A stretch of 64,000 nt of DNA. Origin: Planctomycetota bacterium (GTDB taxonomy: Bacteria; Planctomycetota; Planctomycetia; Planctomycetales; Planctomycetaceae). The notes beneath the pieces were generated by a model. That model did not search any database, had not been told where the DNA came from, and worked only from the letters and a program-made list of their open reading frames with translations. Positions 1 through 9,523 of this stretch are shown here, piece by piece; positions within the stretch are counted from its first letter, which is position 1; each line of letters begins with the position of its first letter. The position numbers and the translations under genes are program-made. The stretch spans positions 62,001 to 126,000 of the forward strand of contig JACTNB010000033.1 in the NCBI GenBank assembly GCA_014584345.1. Direction: 5' to 3'.

Positions 1-1
1 G

Positions 2-88
2 GCCGACCGTGAAAAAATTACACAGGAAATCAAGATTTTACGCGAAATCGTTATTGACATTCAAAACAATCGATGTGTAACCTCATAA
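2..88 (+). CDS. 3' end of an upstream protein gene (partial)
   Basis: The window opens in an open frame (second base) that reads 28 codons to a TAA at 86-88. The translated tail is rich in charged and aliphatic residues (it contains REKITQEIKILREIV), which looks like a C-terminal helix. The other two frames close early or read less like protein. The gene body lies outside the window, so no function can be given. This could also be a chance open frame. Confidence 0.35.
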   Translation, partial: ADREKITQEIKILREIVIDIQNNRCVTS

Positions 89-193
89 GGTGAACACGAG
101 CTTTACTGATCGCCGATAGGAAACAGTAAAACTCACCAGAATGACACCGTTCATTCACAACCTGCCGAATTTCCCGCAAGTTCTACCATTTTA

Positions 194-225
194 ATGCATC
201 TCCGCTTGTACAAGCGGAGATGCAT
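194..225. repeat. 32-bp perfect palindrome
   Basis: The left arm ATGCATCTCCGCTTGT (194-209) is the exact reverse complement of the right arm (210-225). It lies about 105 bases after the partial upstream frame and about 125 bases before the DUF1501 start. As RNA it would fold into a long stem with a tiny loop. There is no T-run on the plus side, so it is not a classical intrinsic terminator in that direction. It could be a terminator of the upstream gene, a processing site or an operator. Confidence 0.9.
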
Positions 226-351
226 CTTACCTGGAGACGACTGAATTTCCCTGCATCGGGCCCTTCCGGTGTACTATAAAATTCAGACCGAATGATCCCG
301 AGACCGGAATCGACAACTTAAATTTCCCCGCAATTTCAAGGAGAGGCTTAC

Positions 352-1683
352 ATGGGTCACAGCGCGTCCAGTTGCAATCCGAGTCATTTTCGACGTCTCT
401 CTCGCCGTGGCTTTCTGTCGGTGGGCGCCCTGGCAGGAATGGGACTGACCTTGCCGGATTTATTCCGACTGGAGTCCGCCCGGGCCGACTTGAAGGATTA
501 CCAGAATTTTGAGGGGACAGCGAAGTCGATCATTCACATTTTCCTGCCGGGAGGCATGGCTCATCAGGAGTCGTTCGATCCGAAGCCCCACGCGCCGCTC
601 GAATATCGCGGTGAAATGAAGCAGATTGCCACCAAGCTGGATGGCGTCCGGTTCGGAGAAACCCTGGCGAAAACCGCTCAGATCGCGGATAAGCTGACGA
701 TCATCAACTCGATGAGTCACGGCGAAGCGGCTCACGAGCGCGGCACTCATAACATGTTTACGGGATATCGACCGAGCCCCGCGATCAAATTTCCCAGCAT
801 TGGCTCGGTGATCAGTCATGAGTTCGGCCCCCGCAACAACTTACCTCCTTACGTGTGCATTCCGAACCAGCCAAACGAATTTGCCGGAACGGGATATCTG
901 AGCTCCTCCTATGCGGCCTTCAGTCTGGGGAGTGATCCGGCTACGAATGGCTTCAAGGTGCGAGATCTGGATCTGTTTGCGGGAATCGACGATTCCCGCT
1001 TTGCCACCCGTCGTTCCGCGCTGGAAGCTGTTAACGAACACTTCCGATCCCTGGAAAAATCGGACAAGATTGCGGCGATGGACTCGTTTTACGACCGGGC
1101 CTACTCGCTGGTCAGTTCTCCGGAAGCCCGCAACGCGTTTGACCTGGAAAAGGAAGAAGGCTCCCTGCGGGATGCGTACGGCCGCAACACGGCCGGAGCA
1201 CGGATGTTGATGGCTCGCCGTCTGGTGGAAGCGGGCGTTCGCCTGGTGACACTAACCTACGGCGGCTGGGACATGCACAACAACATTGTGAATGGCTTCC
1301 GCAGTCAGATGCCCTCCTTCGACCAGGCATTTTCCATGCTGATCAACGACCTGGAACAACGGGGCCTGTTGGACAGCACGCTGGTCATGGTCTCCTCCGA
1401 ATTCGGTCGCACGCCGAAAATCAACAAGGACGCGGGCCGGGATCACTGGCCAAAAGTGTTCAGCGTGGCCTTGGCCGGCGGTGGCCTGAAACGCGGCTTT
1501 GTGTACGGAACTTCGGATGCCACCGCGACGGAGCCCGACCTGGATGCCGTGAGCCCGCAGGACTTGTTCACCACGGTCTACCATACCTTGGGCATTGTCG
1601 CCGACAAGGAACTGATGGCTCCTGGTGATCGCCCGATCGAAATCGTCGATGGGGGAACGGTCATCAAGCCGCTGCTGGCCTAA
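352..1683 (+). CDS. DUF1501 family protein, Tat-type leader
   Basis: This 443-residue protein belongs to the DUF1501 family, distantly related in fold to the alkaline phosphatase/sulfatase superfamily and greatly expanded in planctomycetes. The N-terminus has a twin-arginine type leader: SRRGFL at residues 17-22, followed by a hydrophobic stretch, so export by Tat is expected. Typical family blocks are visible: an LPGGMAHQESFDPKP segment near residue 66, GGWDMHNN near 304 and SSEFGRTPKIN near 350. The start is supported by AAGGAGAGG about 8 bases upstream of the ATG. The enzymatic activity of the family is not established. The gene has its own strong terminator, so it is probably transcribed apart from the functionally related genes that follow. 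In planctomycetes DUF1501 genes commonly sit beside DUF1549/DUF1553 genes, as here. Confidence 0.93.
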   Translation: MGHSASSCNPSHFRRLSRRGFLSVGALAGMGLTLPDLFRLESARADLKDYQNFEGTAKSIIHIFLPGGMAHQESFDPKPHAPLEYRGEMKQIATKLDGVRFGETLAKTAQIADKLTIINSMSHGEAAHERGTHNMFTGYRPSPAIKFPSIGSVISHEFGPRNNLPPYVCIPNQPNEFAGTGYLSSSYAAFSLGSDPATNGFKVRDLDLFAGIDDSRFATRRSALEAVNEHFRSLEKSDKIAAMDSFYDRAYSLVSSPEARNAFDLEKEEGSLRDAYGRNTAGARMLMARRLVEAGVRLVTLTYGGWDMHNNIVNGFRSQMPSFDQAFSMLINDLEQRGLLDSTLVMVSSEFGRTPKINKDAGRDHWPKVFSVALAGGGLKRGFVYGTSDATATEPDLDAVSPQDLFTTVYHTLGIVADKELMAPGDRPIEIVDGGTVIKPLLA

Positions 1684-1694
1684 TTGGATGACTC

Positions 1695-1739
1695 ATGCCC
1701 TGGTTCTGGCGGTCCACGCTGGAACCCAGGGCATTTTTT
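1695..1739 (+). terminator. intrinsic terminator of the DUF1501 gene
   Basis: ATGCCCTGG (1695-1703) pairs with CCAGGGCAT (1726-1734), and TTC/GAA pairs extend the stem inwards. A run of six T begins at 1734. It starts 11 bases after the DUF1501 stop codon. Confidence 0.85.
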
Positions 1740-1876
1740 GAATCCGGTTCCGTAACGTCGTCTTGCGACACGGAACTGCTCGATACAAGGTCGAGCGAGA
1801 AGTTTGCCCGGCAGGGGGCCGAGCACTCTCGGATGCGATCTATAAAAATTCCATGAGCCTGAAGGGGGAATCGCTC

Positions 1877-4363
1877 ATGTGGAGTTGTGCTCGTTATATA
1901 CCCACACGGTTGTGCCGGGGAGTGCAGGGCGTGTCCCTGACCATGCTGTTTCTCTGCTCCGTATCGACGGCATGGGGAGTAAATCCTCGCGTCTCCCGCA
2001 TGGAGCCCTACGGAGGCAAAATCGGCACGGAAGTGGAAGTGAAATTCTTCGGCGACCGCCTGGAAGATGCCGCGGAGGTCCTCAGTAGTGAACCCGGCTT
2101 GACAATCACGAACTTCGTGGTGACCCCAGACAAGGGAGGCAAGGAGGCGACTGCCAAAATTGCGATCTCGGCCGATACGCTCCCCGGCGTGCGCCGCCTC
2201 CGCCTGCGCACACTCAGCGGGATATCCGACATCGTGAATTTCTTCGTCGGTCCTTACGACATCGCCAATGAGAAGGAACCGAATACCGATTTTACCACGC
2301 CGCAGGAGATCACCAGCAACCTGACGATTCACGGCCGCATCGATAACGAGGACGTAGACCACTTCGTGATTGATATGAAGCAGGGGGAACGCCTCTCGGT
2401 CGAAGTGGAAGGCTTGCGGCTGGGCCACGTTGCCAACGAAAACTTTCTGGACCCCTACCTGGCCGTATTGAATGAAAGTCGGTTCGAGTTGGCAGCCCAG
2501 GATGACCACGCGTTGACGCGTCAGGACGCGTTCATATCGCTGGTTATTCCCGAAGACGGTAAATACATTATCCAGTTGCGAGATGCCTCCTACGGGGGGA
2601 ATGGCAATGCCTATTACCGGTTGCATGTAGGGAATTTCGCCCGGCCGACCGGTGTGTTGCCGGCAGGTGGACGTCCCGGTGAAACGGTCGCCGTGAAATT
2701 TCTCGGCGATCCCCTGGGCGAATTCGAACAGGCGGTGGTCTTTCCGCAAGGTATCCCGCTGACATTCGGTGCCTTCACTGAGCAAGGGGGCTTGCGAACC
2801 CCCACGATGAATCCATTGTGGGTTTCTCCCCTGGATAACGTGATCGAAGCGGAACCGAATAACACGCTGGAGCAGGCCACGCCGATGAGTATTCCCTCGG
2901 CTGCGAACGGAGTGCTCACCAGCCCGGACGACCTGGACTATTTCAAGATTACTCTCAAGAAGGATCAGGAAGTCGACATCGACGTGATCGCCAGGCGTGC
3001 CCGATCGTCCATCGATTCCGTGCTGGATGTCTTCAACGCCAAGGGGGGACGTCTGGCGGGGGACGACGATCGAAAACGCCCGGACAGTTGGCTGCGTTTC
3101 AAGGCACCCGAGGATGGCGATTTTTATCTGAAGGTGCGGGATCAACTGGGGAACGCGGGCCCCGATTATTTCTATCGGATCGAAGTGACACGCCCGCAGC
3201 CCTTCATGGAAATTACCGTGAATGACGTCACCTTGTACGTACAACCCGATATCGTCGTGCCCCAGGGGAGCCGGAAGGCCGTGCTGGCGAATGTGCGCCG
3301 GGAGAATTTCGGTGGACCGGTCCAGTTTACCGGACAGGGCTTGCCTGCTGGCGTGACGCTGGAATCTCCTGCCGATTGGGCCGGCGATGGCACCGTGCCG
3401 TTGATGTTCCACGCTCCCGCGGATGCCCCGCTGACGGCGGCCTATGCCACTGTGGAAGGAACCTGGCAACATCCCAGCAATCCGGAAATCAAAGTGACGG
3501 CCCCCGTGCAACAGCGCTACTGGCGGATTCGTGCCCGGAACAATCAGCCGTTCTGGATGGAAAGTTTCGATAAACTGGCGGTGACCGTCACGGAAAAAGT
3601 CCCCTTCGATGTGCAAGTGGTGATCCCCAAGGTCCCCCTGGTCCGTGGAGGGTCTCTCGACTTGAAAGTGATCGCGACCAAGGAAGAAGGGTTCGATGAG
3701 GATATTCAACTCCTCGTGCTGCAGAACCCGGCGGGAGTGAACTCGAGCCGGTCGATCAAGATCAGCAAGGGACAAACGGAAGCCGTGATTCCCTTCAATG
3801 CCAGCGGGAATGCTCCGTTGAAGGAATCATTGATTACCGTGCGAGCCATCTCGCGGGTCGGAAACGGTACCGTGGAGATTTGCACCCCGTATTTCCCGAT
3901 GACCGTGGTCGAAAAATACATGAACCTCAAGTATTTGAGTGTCGCGGTGGACCAGGGAGGGGAAGTCGAACTGCCCATCGAGATCGAAAATCTCACTCCG
4001 TTCGAGGGGACCGCCAGCGTGGAACTGATCGGGCTGCCCACCAAGACCTCGACTACGCCGCTGGAGATTACCAAGGAAACGACTCAGATTTCCTTTCCGA
4101 TCAAAACGGAGGCCGATGCCCCCCTCGGAGAGACGAAAAATCTGTTTTGCAAAATTGTGGTGATGCAGGAAGGCGAACCGGTGCTGCATAACATCGGCAC
4201 CGGTCGTTTGCGAATCAACAAGCCCTCTCCAGTGGTCACGCCCAAGCCGGCAGCACCGGTTCAGGAAGTGAAGAAAGAGGAGCAGCCCAAGCCGAAAGTG
4301 TTGTCCCGACTGGAAATGTTGCGACAACAACAAGAAGAATTGCGGAAACAGATGAACAATTAA
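1877..4363 (+). CDS. exported PPC (pre-peptidase C-terminal) domain protein
   Basis: The frame is open from 1763, but the ATG at 1877 is preceded by GAAGGGGGA at a spacing of 7 and begins a signal peptide ending near TAWG, so I chose it (828 residues). The N-terminal part (about residues 25-125) resembles an IPT/TIG-like sandwich. Two PPC-type beta modules follow, each opening with an EPN motif (KEPNTDF and EAEPNNTLEQA) and containing the D-x-D-x-F/Y core (NEDVDHFVID and PDDLDYFKI). The rest is a long series of beta-rich, Ig-like segments. The last 40 residues are a Pro/Lys/Gln-rich tail. There is no catalytic domain, so a structural or carbohydrate/ligand-binding role at the cell surface is the best guess. 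It lies between DUF1501 and DUF1549/DUF1553 genes, the usual planctomycete setting. Confidence 0.88.
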   Translation: MWSCARYIPTRLCRGVQGVSLTMLFLCSVSTAWGVNPRVSRMEPYGGKIGTEVEVKFFGDRLEDAAEVLSSEPGLTITNFVVTPDKGGKEATAKIAISADTLPGVRRLRLRTLSGISDIVNFFVGPYDIANEKEPNTDFTTPQEITSNLTIHGRIDNEDVDHFVIDMKQGERLSVEVEGLRLGHVANENFLDPYLAVLNESRFELAAQDDHALTRQDAFISLVIPEDGKYIIQLRDASYGGNGNAYYRLHVGNFARPTGVLPAGGRPGETVAVKFLGDPLGEFEQAVVFPQGIPLTFGAFTEQGGLRTPTMNPLWVSPLDNVIEAEPNNTLEQATPMSIPSAANGVLTSPDDLDYFKITLKKDQEVDIDVIARRARSSIDSVLDVFNAKGGRLAGDDDRKRPDSWLRFKAPEDGDFYLKVRDQLGNAGPDYFYRIEVTRPQPFMEITVNDVTLYVQPDIVVPQGSRKAVLANVRRENFGGPVQFTGQGLPAGVTLESPADWAGDGTVPLMFHAPADAPLTAAYATVEGTWQHPSNPEIKVTAPVQQRYWRIRARNNQPFWMESFDKLAVTVTEKVPFDVQVVIPKVPLVRGGSLDLKVIATKEEGFDEDIQLLVLQNPAGVNSSRSIKISKGQTEAVIPFNASGNAPLKESLITVRAISRVGNGTVEICTPYFPMTVVEKYMNLKYLSVAVDQGGEVELPIEIENLTPFEGTASVELIGLPTKTSTTPLEITKETTQISFPIKTEADAPLGETKNLFCKIVVMQEGEPVLHNIGTGRLRINKPSPVVTPKPAAPVQEVKKEEQPKPKVLSRLEMLRQQQEELRKQMNN

Positions 4364-4379
4364 CGACCTTGTTGTCGCA

Positions 4380-4401
4380 GGGCAGGGAAATTCCCTTGCC
4401 C
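4380..4401 (+). terminator. hairpin after the PPC gene
   Basis: GGGCAGGGAA pairs with TTCCC-TTGCCC with one bulged base, and a weaker GTTG/CAAC pair lies outside it. It lies 17 bases after the stop codon. There is no U-tract, so it may act as a weak or Rho-assisted terminator or as 3'-end protection. Confidence 0.4.
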
Positions 4402-4502
4402 GCAACACAGGATCGGAAATGATGTGTTTGTGATTTTTGAACGCGGGACTGGTCGGATATATGCTTGAGCATTCAAGAAACAGAAGTCGAGGAAGGTTAC
4501 CC

Positions 4503-6950
4503 ATGAGCTTGATTCTTCGTAGCTCTTGTGCTGTTGCGTGTCTGGGAATACTGTTTTCCTGTCTCTCGGTTGGCATTGCCGCCGAACGCAGCCTGGTCAA
4601 GATCGCCGTCTATCCGCCGCAAGTCAAATTGAAGACCGCGAAGGATTTGCAGACCATCGTGGTGCAGGCGTTTTATGCGGATGGTATCACCGAGGATATC
4701 ACCAGCCAGACCGAGTTTCGGCTGGAAGGGACCCCCTGCGTGCGGATTGAGGGAAATGTTCTGCGTCCGCAGCAGGACGGCGAGGCGAAACTGACCTGCA
4801 ATTTTTCGGGTCAGTCGGCCAGCATCCCTGTGAATGTGGTGGCAGCCGCGGAGCCTCGGCCGGTCAGCTTCAAGCTCGATGTGATGCCCGTCTTTATGCG
4901 GACTGGCTGCAACACGGGGAGCTGTCACGGGGCGGCCCGCGGCAAGGATGGCTTTAATCTGTCGCTGTTTGGTTTTGATCCCGATGGCGATCATTACCGG
5001 ATCACGCGAGAGCAACTGGGGCGCCGGATCAATCTGGCGGTTCCTGCGGCCAGCATGTTGATCGAAAAGGGCGTGGGAAAGGTTCCCCATACAGGGGGGA
5101 AATGTTTTGACGTCGATTCCGTCTACTTCAAGGATCTGGTGGAGTGGGTCGAGAACAAATGCCCGCAGGATCCCAAGGACATTCCCTATTGCGATTCCCT
5201 GGCCGTCTATCCGGTGCAGTCCGTGCTCGACGGGGCCGGCACGACCCAGCAATTAACGGTGCTGGCACACTACAGCGATGGAACTGAACGCGATGTCACG
5301 CATTTGGCCTTGTTTCAGTCGAGCAACGACAACTCGGCAACGGTCGACAAAACGACCGGGGCCGTAACTGCGGCCAACCGGGGCGAGGCATTCATCATGG
5401 CCCGTTTCGCCACGCACACGGTCGGGGCACAATTTATCGTGCTCCCCAAGGGACTGGTCTATGAACCCTCCACGGAAAAACCGGTCAATTATGTGGACGA
5501 ACTGGTGCTGGACAAGCTCAAGAAACTGCGATTGAACCCTTCCGAAGTATGCAGCGATGAAGTGTTCGTGCGGCGGATTTATATCGACATGATCGGCCTG
5601 GTGCCGAGTGCAGAGGAATATGAACAGTTTGTTGCGGACCCCGATCCCGAAAAACGGGCCAAACTGATCGACCGCCTGCTGGAGCGTAAGGAATTCACCG
5701 AAATGTGGGTTTCGAAGTGGGCGGAATGGCTGATGATGCGTTCGGTGGCAAACCGCGTGAGTTACAAGTCCGTCCTGCTTTACTACAACTGGTTGGCCGA
5801 GCGAATCGCCGACAATGTTCCGCTGGATCAGTTAGTCCAGGAACTGCTCACCAGTAACGGAGGAACATTCAGCGAACCTGCCACGAACTACTATGAAGTC
5901 GAACGCGACACCCTGAAGGTTGCCGAAAACGTGGCTCAGACATTCATGGGAATGCAGATTCAATGTGCCCAGTGCCATAATCACCCCTTTGATCGCTGGA
6001 CACAGAACGATTATTACAATTTCGCGGCGTTCTTTTCCCAGATTGGGAGAAAACAGGCGGAAGACGTCCGTGAAAGTATTATCTTCAACAGCGGTGGCGG
6101 CGAGGTGCGACACCCGGTCACCGGACAAAACGCCGTCCCCGTTTTTCTGGGAGGCGCCCAGCCTGATGTTCGCGGTCAGGATCGGCGCAAGGTGATGGCA
6201 AAATGGCTCGCCTCGCCCGAGAATCCCTTCTTCGCGGAAAACTTCGTGAACCGCATTTGGCATCACTACTTCGGCATCGGCATCGTCGACCCGGTGGATG
6301 ACGTGCGCGTCAGCAACCCCGCGACCAATCCCGAACTGCTGAAGGAACTGGCCCGTCGATTCACGGAATCGGGGTACGATTACCGCCAGTTGATTCGTGA
6401 GATCTGCAACTCCAACACCTATCAGCGAACGACTGTCCGGAACGAAAGCAACGCCACCGACGAGACGAATTTTTCGCATCAGAGTGCCCGTCGCATTAAG
6501 GCGGAATCCCTGCTGGATATTATCAGTCAGGTGACCAGCACAAAGGATAAATTCCGTGGGCTGCCCCTGGGGGCTCGCGCCGTTCAAATCGCCGACGGGG
6601 CCACCTCGAATTATTTCCTGACCACGTTCGGACGAGCCACGCGCGAAACGGTTTGTGCCTGCGAAGTCAAGATGGAACCCTCCTTGTCCCAGGCGTTGCA
6701 TCTACTGAATGGCGATACGGTCAACACCAAGATTCGACAGGGAGGCTTGGTCAAGCAATTCGCGGACGCCAAACTGCCTGCCGACGAGGTGATTAGCCGA
6801 TTGTACATTTCCTGTCTTTCACGCCGCCCCACGGAAGCGGAACTAACCAAACTGCGTCCCCTGTTTGCCGAAGGAAACGATTATTCACAGGCCTGCGAAG
6901 ATATCTTCTGGGCGTTGTTGAACAGTCGGGAATTTTTGTTCAACCATTGA
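4503..6950 (+). CDS. BIG2-DUF1549-DUF1553 cytochrome-like protein
   Basis: An ATG at 4503 with GAGGAAGG upstream starts a typical signal peptide (cleavage near GIAA). The frame is open from 4437 but the extra residues look non-native. The mature protein has a bacterial Ig-like (BIG2) segment near residues 25-115 and an unusual haem-like motif, CNTGSCH, near residue 140, with four rather than two residues between the cysteines. A second Ig-like segment lies at about 230-320, then DUF1549 (about 330-540) with a canonical CAQCH motif, and DUF1553 (about 570-810). DUF1549/DUF1553 proteins are a planctomycete/verrucomicrobial family predicted to be periplasmic or outer-surface c-type cytochromes. 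Their substrate is unknown. It lies between a PPC protein and a cytochrome c-WD40 protein in the same orientation, and the group probably acts together at the envelope. Confidence 0.92.
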   Translation: MSLILRSSCAVACLGILFSCLSVGIAAERSLVKIAVYPPQVKLKTAKDLQTIVVQAFYADGITEDITSQTEFRLEGTPCVRIEGNVLRPQQDGEAKLTCNFSGQSASIPVNVVAAAEPRPVSFKLDVMPVFMRTGCNTGSCHGAARGKDGFNLSLFGFDPDGDHYRITREQLGRRINLAVPAASMLIEKGVGKVPHTGGKCFDVDSVYFKDLVEWVENKCPQDPKDIPYCDSLAVYPVQSVLDGAGTTQQLTVLAHYSDGTERDVTHLALFQSSNDNSATVDKTTGAVTAANRGEAFIMARFATHTVGAQFIVLPKGLVYEPSTEKPVNYVDELVLDKLKKLRLNPSEVCSDEVFVRRIYIDMIGLVPSAEEYEQFVADPDPEKRAKLIDRLLERKEFTEMWVSKWAEWLMMRSVANRVSYKSVLLYYNWLAERIADNVPLDQLVQELLTSNGGTFSEPATNYYEVERDTLKVAENVAQTFMGMQIQCAQCHNHPFDRWTQNDYYNFAAFFSQIGRKQAEDVRESIIFNSGGGEVRHPVTGQNAVPVFLGGAQPDVRGQDRRKVMAKWLASPENPFFAENFVNRIWHHYFGIGIVDPVDDVRVSNPATNPELLKELARRFTESGYDYRQLIREICNSNTYQRTTVRNESNATDETNFSHQSARRIKAESLLDIISQVTSTKDKFRGLPLGARAVQIADGATSNYFLTTFGRATRETVCACEVKMEPSLSQALHLLNGDTVNTKIRQGGLVKQFADAKLPADEVISRLYISCLSRRPTEAELTKLRPLFAEGNDYSQACEDIFWALLNSREFLFNH

Positions 6951-7084
6951 GGTTCGTGAATACCGGTTCGTAGAGGCACTCCACGACATCCCACAGGCTC
7001 CGGAAGCCTTTAATCCCTCCCGCATGATTCCGCTGTTCCGTGACAGCCAGCATTGATAACTATTTGACAGGTTGAGGTCGTTCG

Positions 7085-9382
7085 ATGTTTGGACAACGCT
7101 TTCCTGGCCTTTTACTGTGTGGTCTGCTGTGCGGATCGTCTCTGTTCGTCGCGGGAGCGCCTGCTCTCGTCCTGGCGGAGGATAAGCCGGAAGAGGCGAA
7201 GAAAATCACTTATGACGATCACATTCTGCCGATTTTTCGTCAGCGTTGCGGTTCCTGCCACAATGCGAACGATCAAAAGGGGGGGCTGGCACTGGATACG
7301 TACGCCGCCCTGATGCAGGGAGGGGGCTCGGGAGATGTTGTCGAAGCGGGTGACGCGGGGGCTTCATATCTGTACATGGTCGTGACGCATGATTCCGAAC
7401 CTTACATGCCCCCCAATCAGCCAAAAATGCCCGATGCCGAACTGGCATTAATCCGCGAATGGATTGAACTGGGAGCCCTGGAAAACAAGGGGAGCAAAGC
7501 CGTCAAGAAGAAGCAGTCCGACCTTGCCAAGATCGAGATTTCCACGACACGCCCCGCCGATGCTCCCGTGCTTCCTCAGGGAGTCAGCCTGAATCCCGTG
7601 ATAACGACGAGTTCGCCGAACAGTGTGACGGCCTTGGCAGTCAGTCCCTGGGCTTCCCTGGCGGCAGTCTCGGGTCAGGCACAAGTGCTCCTGTTTAACA
7701 CGGAAACCGGGCTGCTATCGGGAGTCTTACCCTTTCCCGAGGGAATCCCCCAGGTGTTGAAGTTCAGCCGCAATGGTCAGTTGCTACTGGCAGGAGGCGG
7801 GCAGGGGGGAGCCTCGGGCAAAGTCGTGGTCTGGGATATCAAAACCGGCGCCCGGGTCGCGGAACTGGGAGATGAATACGATTCTGTGCTGGCGGCGGAT
7901 ATCAGTGCCGATCATTCGCTGGTCGTGCTGTCGGGCCCCAAGAGGATGGTGCGGGTCTATTCCTTGCAAAGCGGGGAATTGTTGTACGAATTGAAAAAGC
8001 ATACGGACTGGGTTCTGGCAGCCGAGTTTTCACCTGACGGCGTGCTGTTGGCCACGGCGGATCGCAGTTACGGGATGTTTTTGTGGGAAGCCTTGACGGG
8101 CAATGAATACCTGTCGATGAAAGGCCATACCGGAGCGATTACCGACATCTCCTGGCGTCCGGATTCGAACATCGTGGCCAGTAGCAGTGAAGATGGCACG
8201 ATCCGCCTGTGGGAGTTGAATAATGGGAACGAGGTCAAACGCTGGAACGCTCATGGTGGAGGGGTTGCGGCGATGGATTTCACTCGGGAGATGAATCTGG
8301 TTTCCATTGGGCGAGACAAAACGGTCAAGCTGTGGAATGGGGATGGCGCAAATCTGAAAACCTACGGCGGGCTGAGCGATCTGGGGCTGGAAGTGGCCTA
8401 CGACGCAGAACTTAAACGGGTGCTGGGAGGAGACTGGGCGGGCGAGGTGCGCGTCTGGGATTCCGAGTCTACCAATCACCTGTACTCGTTCCTCCCCAAT
8501 CCTCCGGGGCTGAATGAGCAACTCAGCGCGACGCAACTTCGGCAGGAACAGATTCAGCAGGAACTGGCGGCCATCACGGGACAGATCAACGGACTGAACC
8601 AGCAGATTGCGGGGCGTAAGCAGGCCTTCGAGACCGCTCAGGCGAAGATGACGGAACTCGAAGCGGGGCACAAGAAAACCCTCGAGGAACAGACGGCCGT
8701 CGGAAAACAATTGGCCGACGCCAAGGGAGCGCAAGGGACCCACAAATCCGCCTGGGATCAGGCTCAGAATCTCTTGAATACCACCACCGCCACCCTGCAG
8801 GCAATCCAGAAGGAATTGGCTGCAAAGGCAGCCGAGAAACCGCAATTGGACGCTGCCGTAACCAACGGCATGAAGCGTGTCGCGGAATTGAGCGCCAAAC
8901 TGGAAGAACTGCAGAAGCAAGGTGACGAGGCCAAGTCCGAACTCGAAAAAGTGACGCAGGAACACCAGGCAGCCGTGAAGGGCCTCGAAGAAGCGAAAAC
9001 GCGCGTCGCCCAATTAGCGGAACAGGTGATGGCCCAAACCAAAATGCTGGAACAAACTCAGGCATTGGTGAGCGAACAGACAAAAAGTCGAGATCAACAC
9101 AAACTGGCGTACGAGCAGCAAGTTGCCAGCGTACAAGCCCTGGAAGCGAAGTCGAAGCAAGTCGGAGACGCGCTGAAGGCGCAAGCCGGGCAGATCGAAT
9201 CGCAAAAGAAGAGCGTGGCTGATTTGCAGAAACTCGTCCCTGCCACGGAAGACGAACAGAAGAAACTGGCGGAGTTGGCCGGGAACCTGAAACGCGTGGA
9301 AACAATCCGGGATCGTCTCCAGGCGCATCTCGCGGAATTGCAACGACAAATTTCGGGATCGTCCCAGGCCGCCGCAAACTGA
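7085..9382 (+). CDS. cytochrome c-WD40-coiled-coil protein
   Basis: This 765-residue exported protein has a signal peptide ending near residue 31. A planctomycete-type cytochrome c domain follows, with CGSCH at residues 55-59 and the GGLALDT block. Residues about 170-475 form WD40-type beta-propeller repeats, recognisable from blocks such as GTIRLWELNNG and KTVKLWNGDG. From about 475 to the end it is a long Gln/Glu/Ala-rich coiled coil with heptad-like spacing. This architecture accompanies DUF1501/DUF1549 genes in many planctomycetes and suggests an electron-carrying scaffold. The start is the first ATG after AGGTTGAGGT. There is no visible terminator before the next promoter. Confidence 0.9.
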   Translation: MFGQRFPGLLLCGLLCGSSLFVAGAPALVLAEDKPEEAKKITYDDHILPIFRQRCGSCHNANDQKGGLALDTYAALMQGGGSGDVVEAGDAGASYLYMVVTHDSEPYMPPNQPKMPDAELALIREWIELGALENKGSKAVKKKQSDLAKIEISTTRPADAPVLPQGVSLNPVITTSSPNSVTALAVSPWASLAAVSGQAQVLLFNTETGLLSGVLPFPEGIPQVLKFSRNGQLLLAGGGQGGASGKVVVWDIKTGARVAELGDEYDSVLAADISADHSLVVLSGPKRMVRVYSLQSGELLYELKKHTDWVLAAEFSPDGVLLATADRSYGMFLWEALTGNEYLSMKGHTGAITDISWRPDSNIVASSSEDGTIRLWELNNGNEVKRWNAHGGGVAAMDFTREMNLVSIGRDKTVKLWNGDGANLKTYGGLSDLGLEVAYDAELKRVLGGDWAGEVRVWDSESTNHLYSFLPNPPGLNEQLSATQLRQEQIQQELAAITGQINGLNQQIAGRKQAFETAQAKMTELEAGHKKTLEEQTAVGKQLADAKGAQGTHKSAWDQAQNLLNTTTATLQAIQKELAAKAAEKPQLDAAVTNGMKRVAELSAKLEELQKQGDEAKSELEKVTQEHQAAVKGLEEAKTRVAQLAEQVMAQTKMLEQTQALVSEQTKSRDQHKLAYEQQVASVQALEAKSKQVGDALKAQAGQIESQKKSVADLQKLVPATEDEQKKLAELAGNLKRVETIRDRLQAHLAELQRQISGSSQAAAN

Positions 9383-9448
9383 ATTCAGACTCCGCAGAGG
9401 AGGGGGGCTTGTCGGGCGTGTTCGCCGCAACCCACTTTTCTGCCCTGC

Positions 9449-9476
9449 TTGGAAATTGGAAGTTTCCGCTTATAAT
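9449..9476 (+). promoter_or_regulatory. sigma-70-type promoter of the glutathione peroxidase gene
   Basis: TTGGAA at 9449-9454 is separated by 16 bases from a perfect TATAAT at 9471-9476. It lies about 48 bases before the ATG at 9524. This is one of the few convincing housekeeping promoters in the window. Confidence 0.5.
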
Positions 9477-9523
9477 GCAGTGCGATCGAAGTTCTTGAAC
9501 ACAGGCTTGTAAAGGGTAACGCG

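Noticed and set aside
1664..3775. A 703-codon open frame on the minus strand
   Set aside because: It lies fully opposite the PPC protein gene, is His/Arg/Gln-rich without any domain pattern and has no ribosome site. It is a codon-bias shadow.
9014..9430. Minus-strand frames over the coiled-coil end of the WD40 gene
   Set aside because: They are antisense to Gln/Glu-rich codons and carry no domain or start signal.
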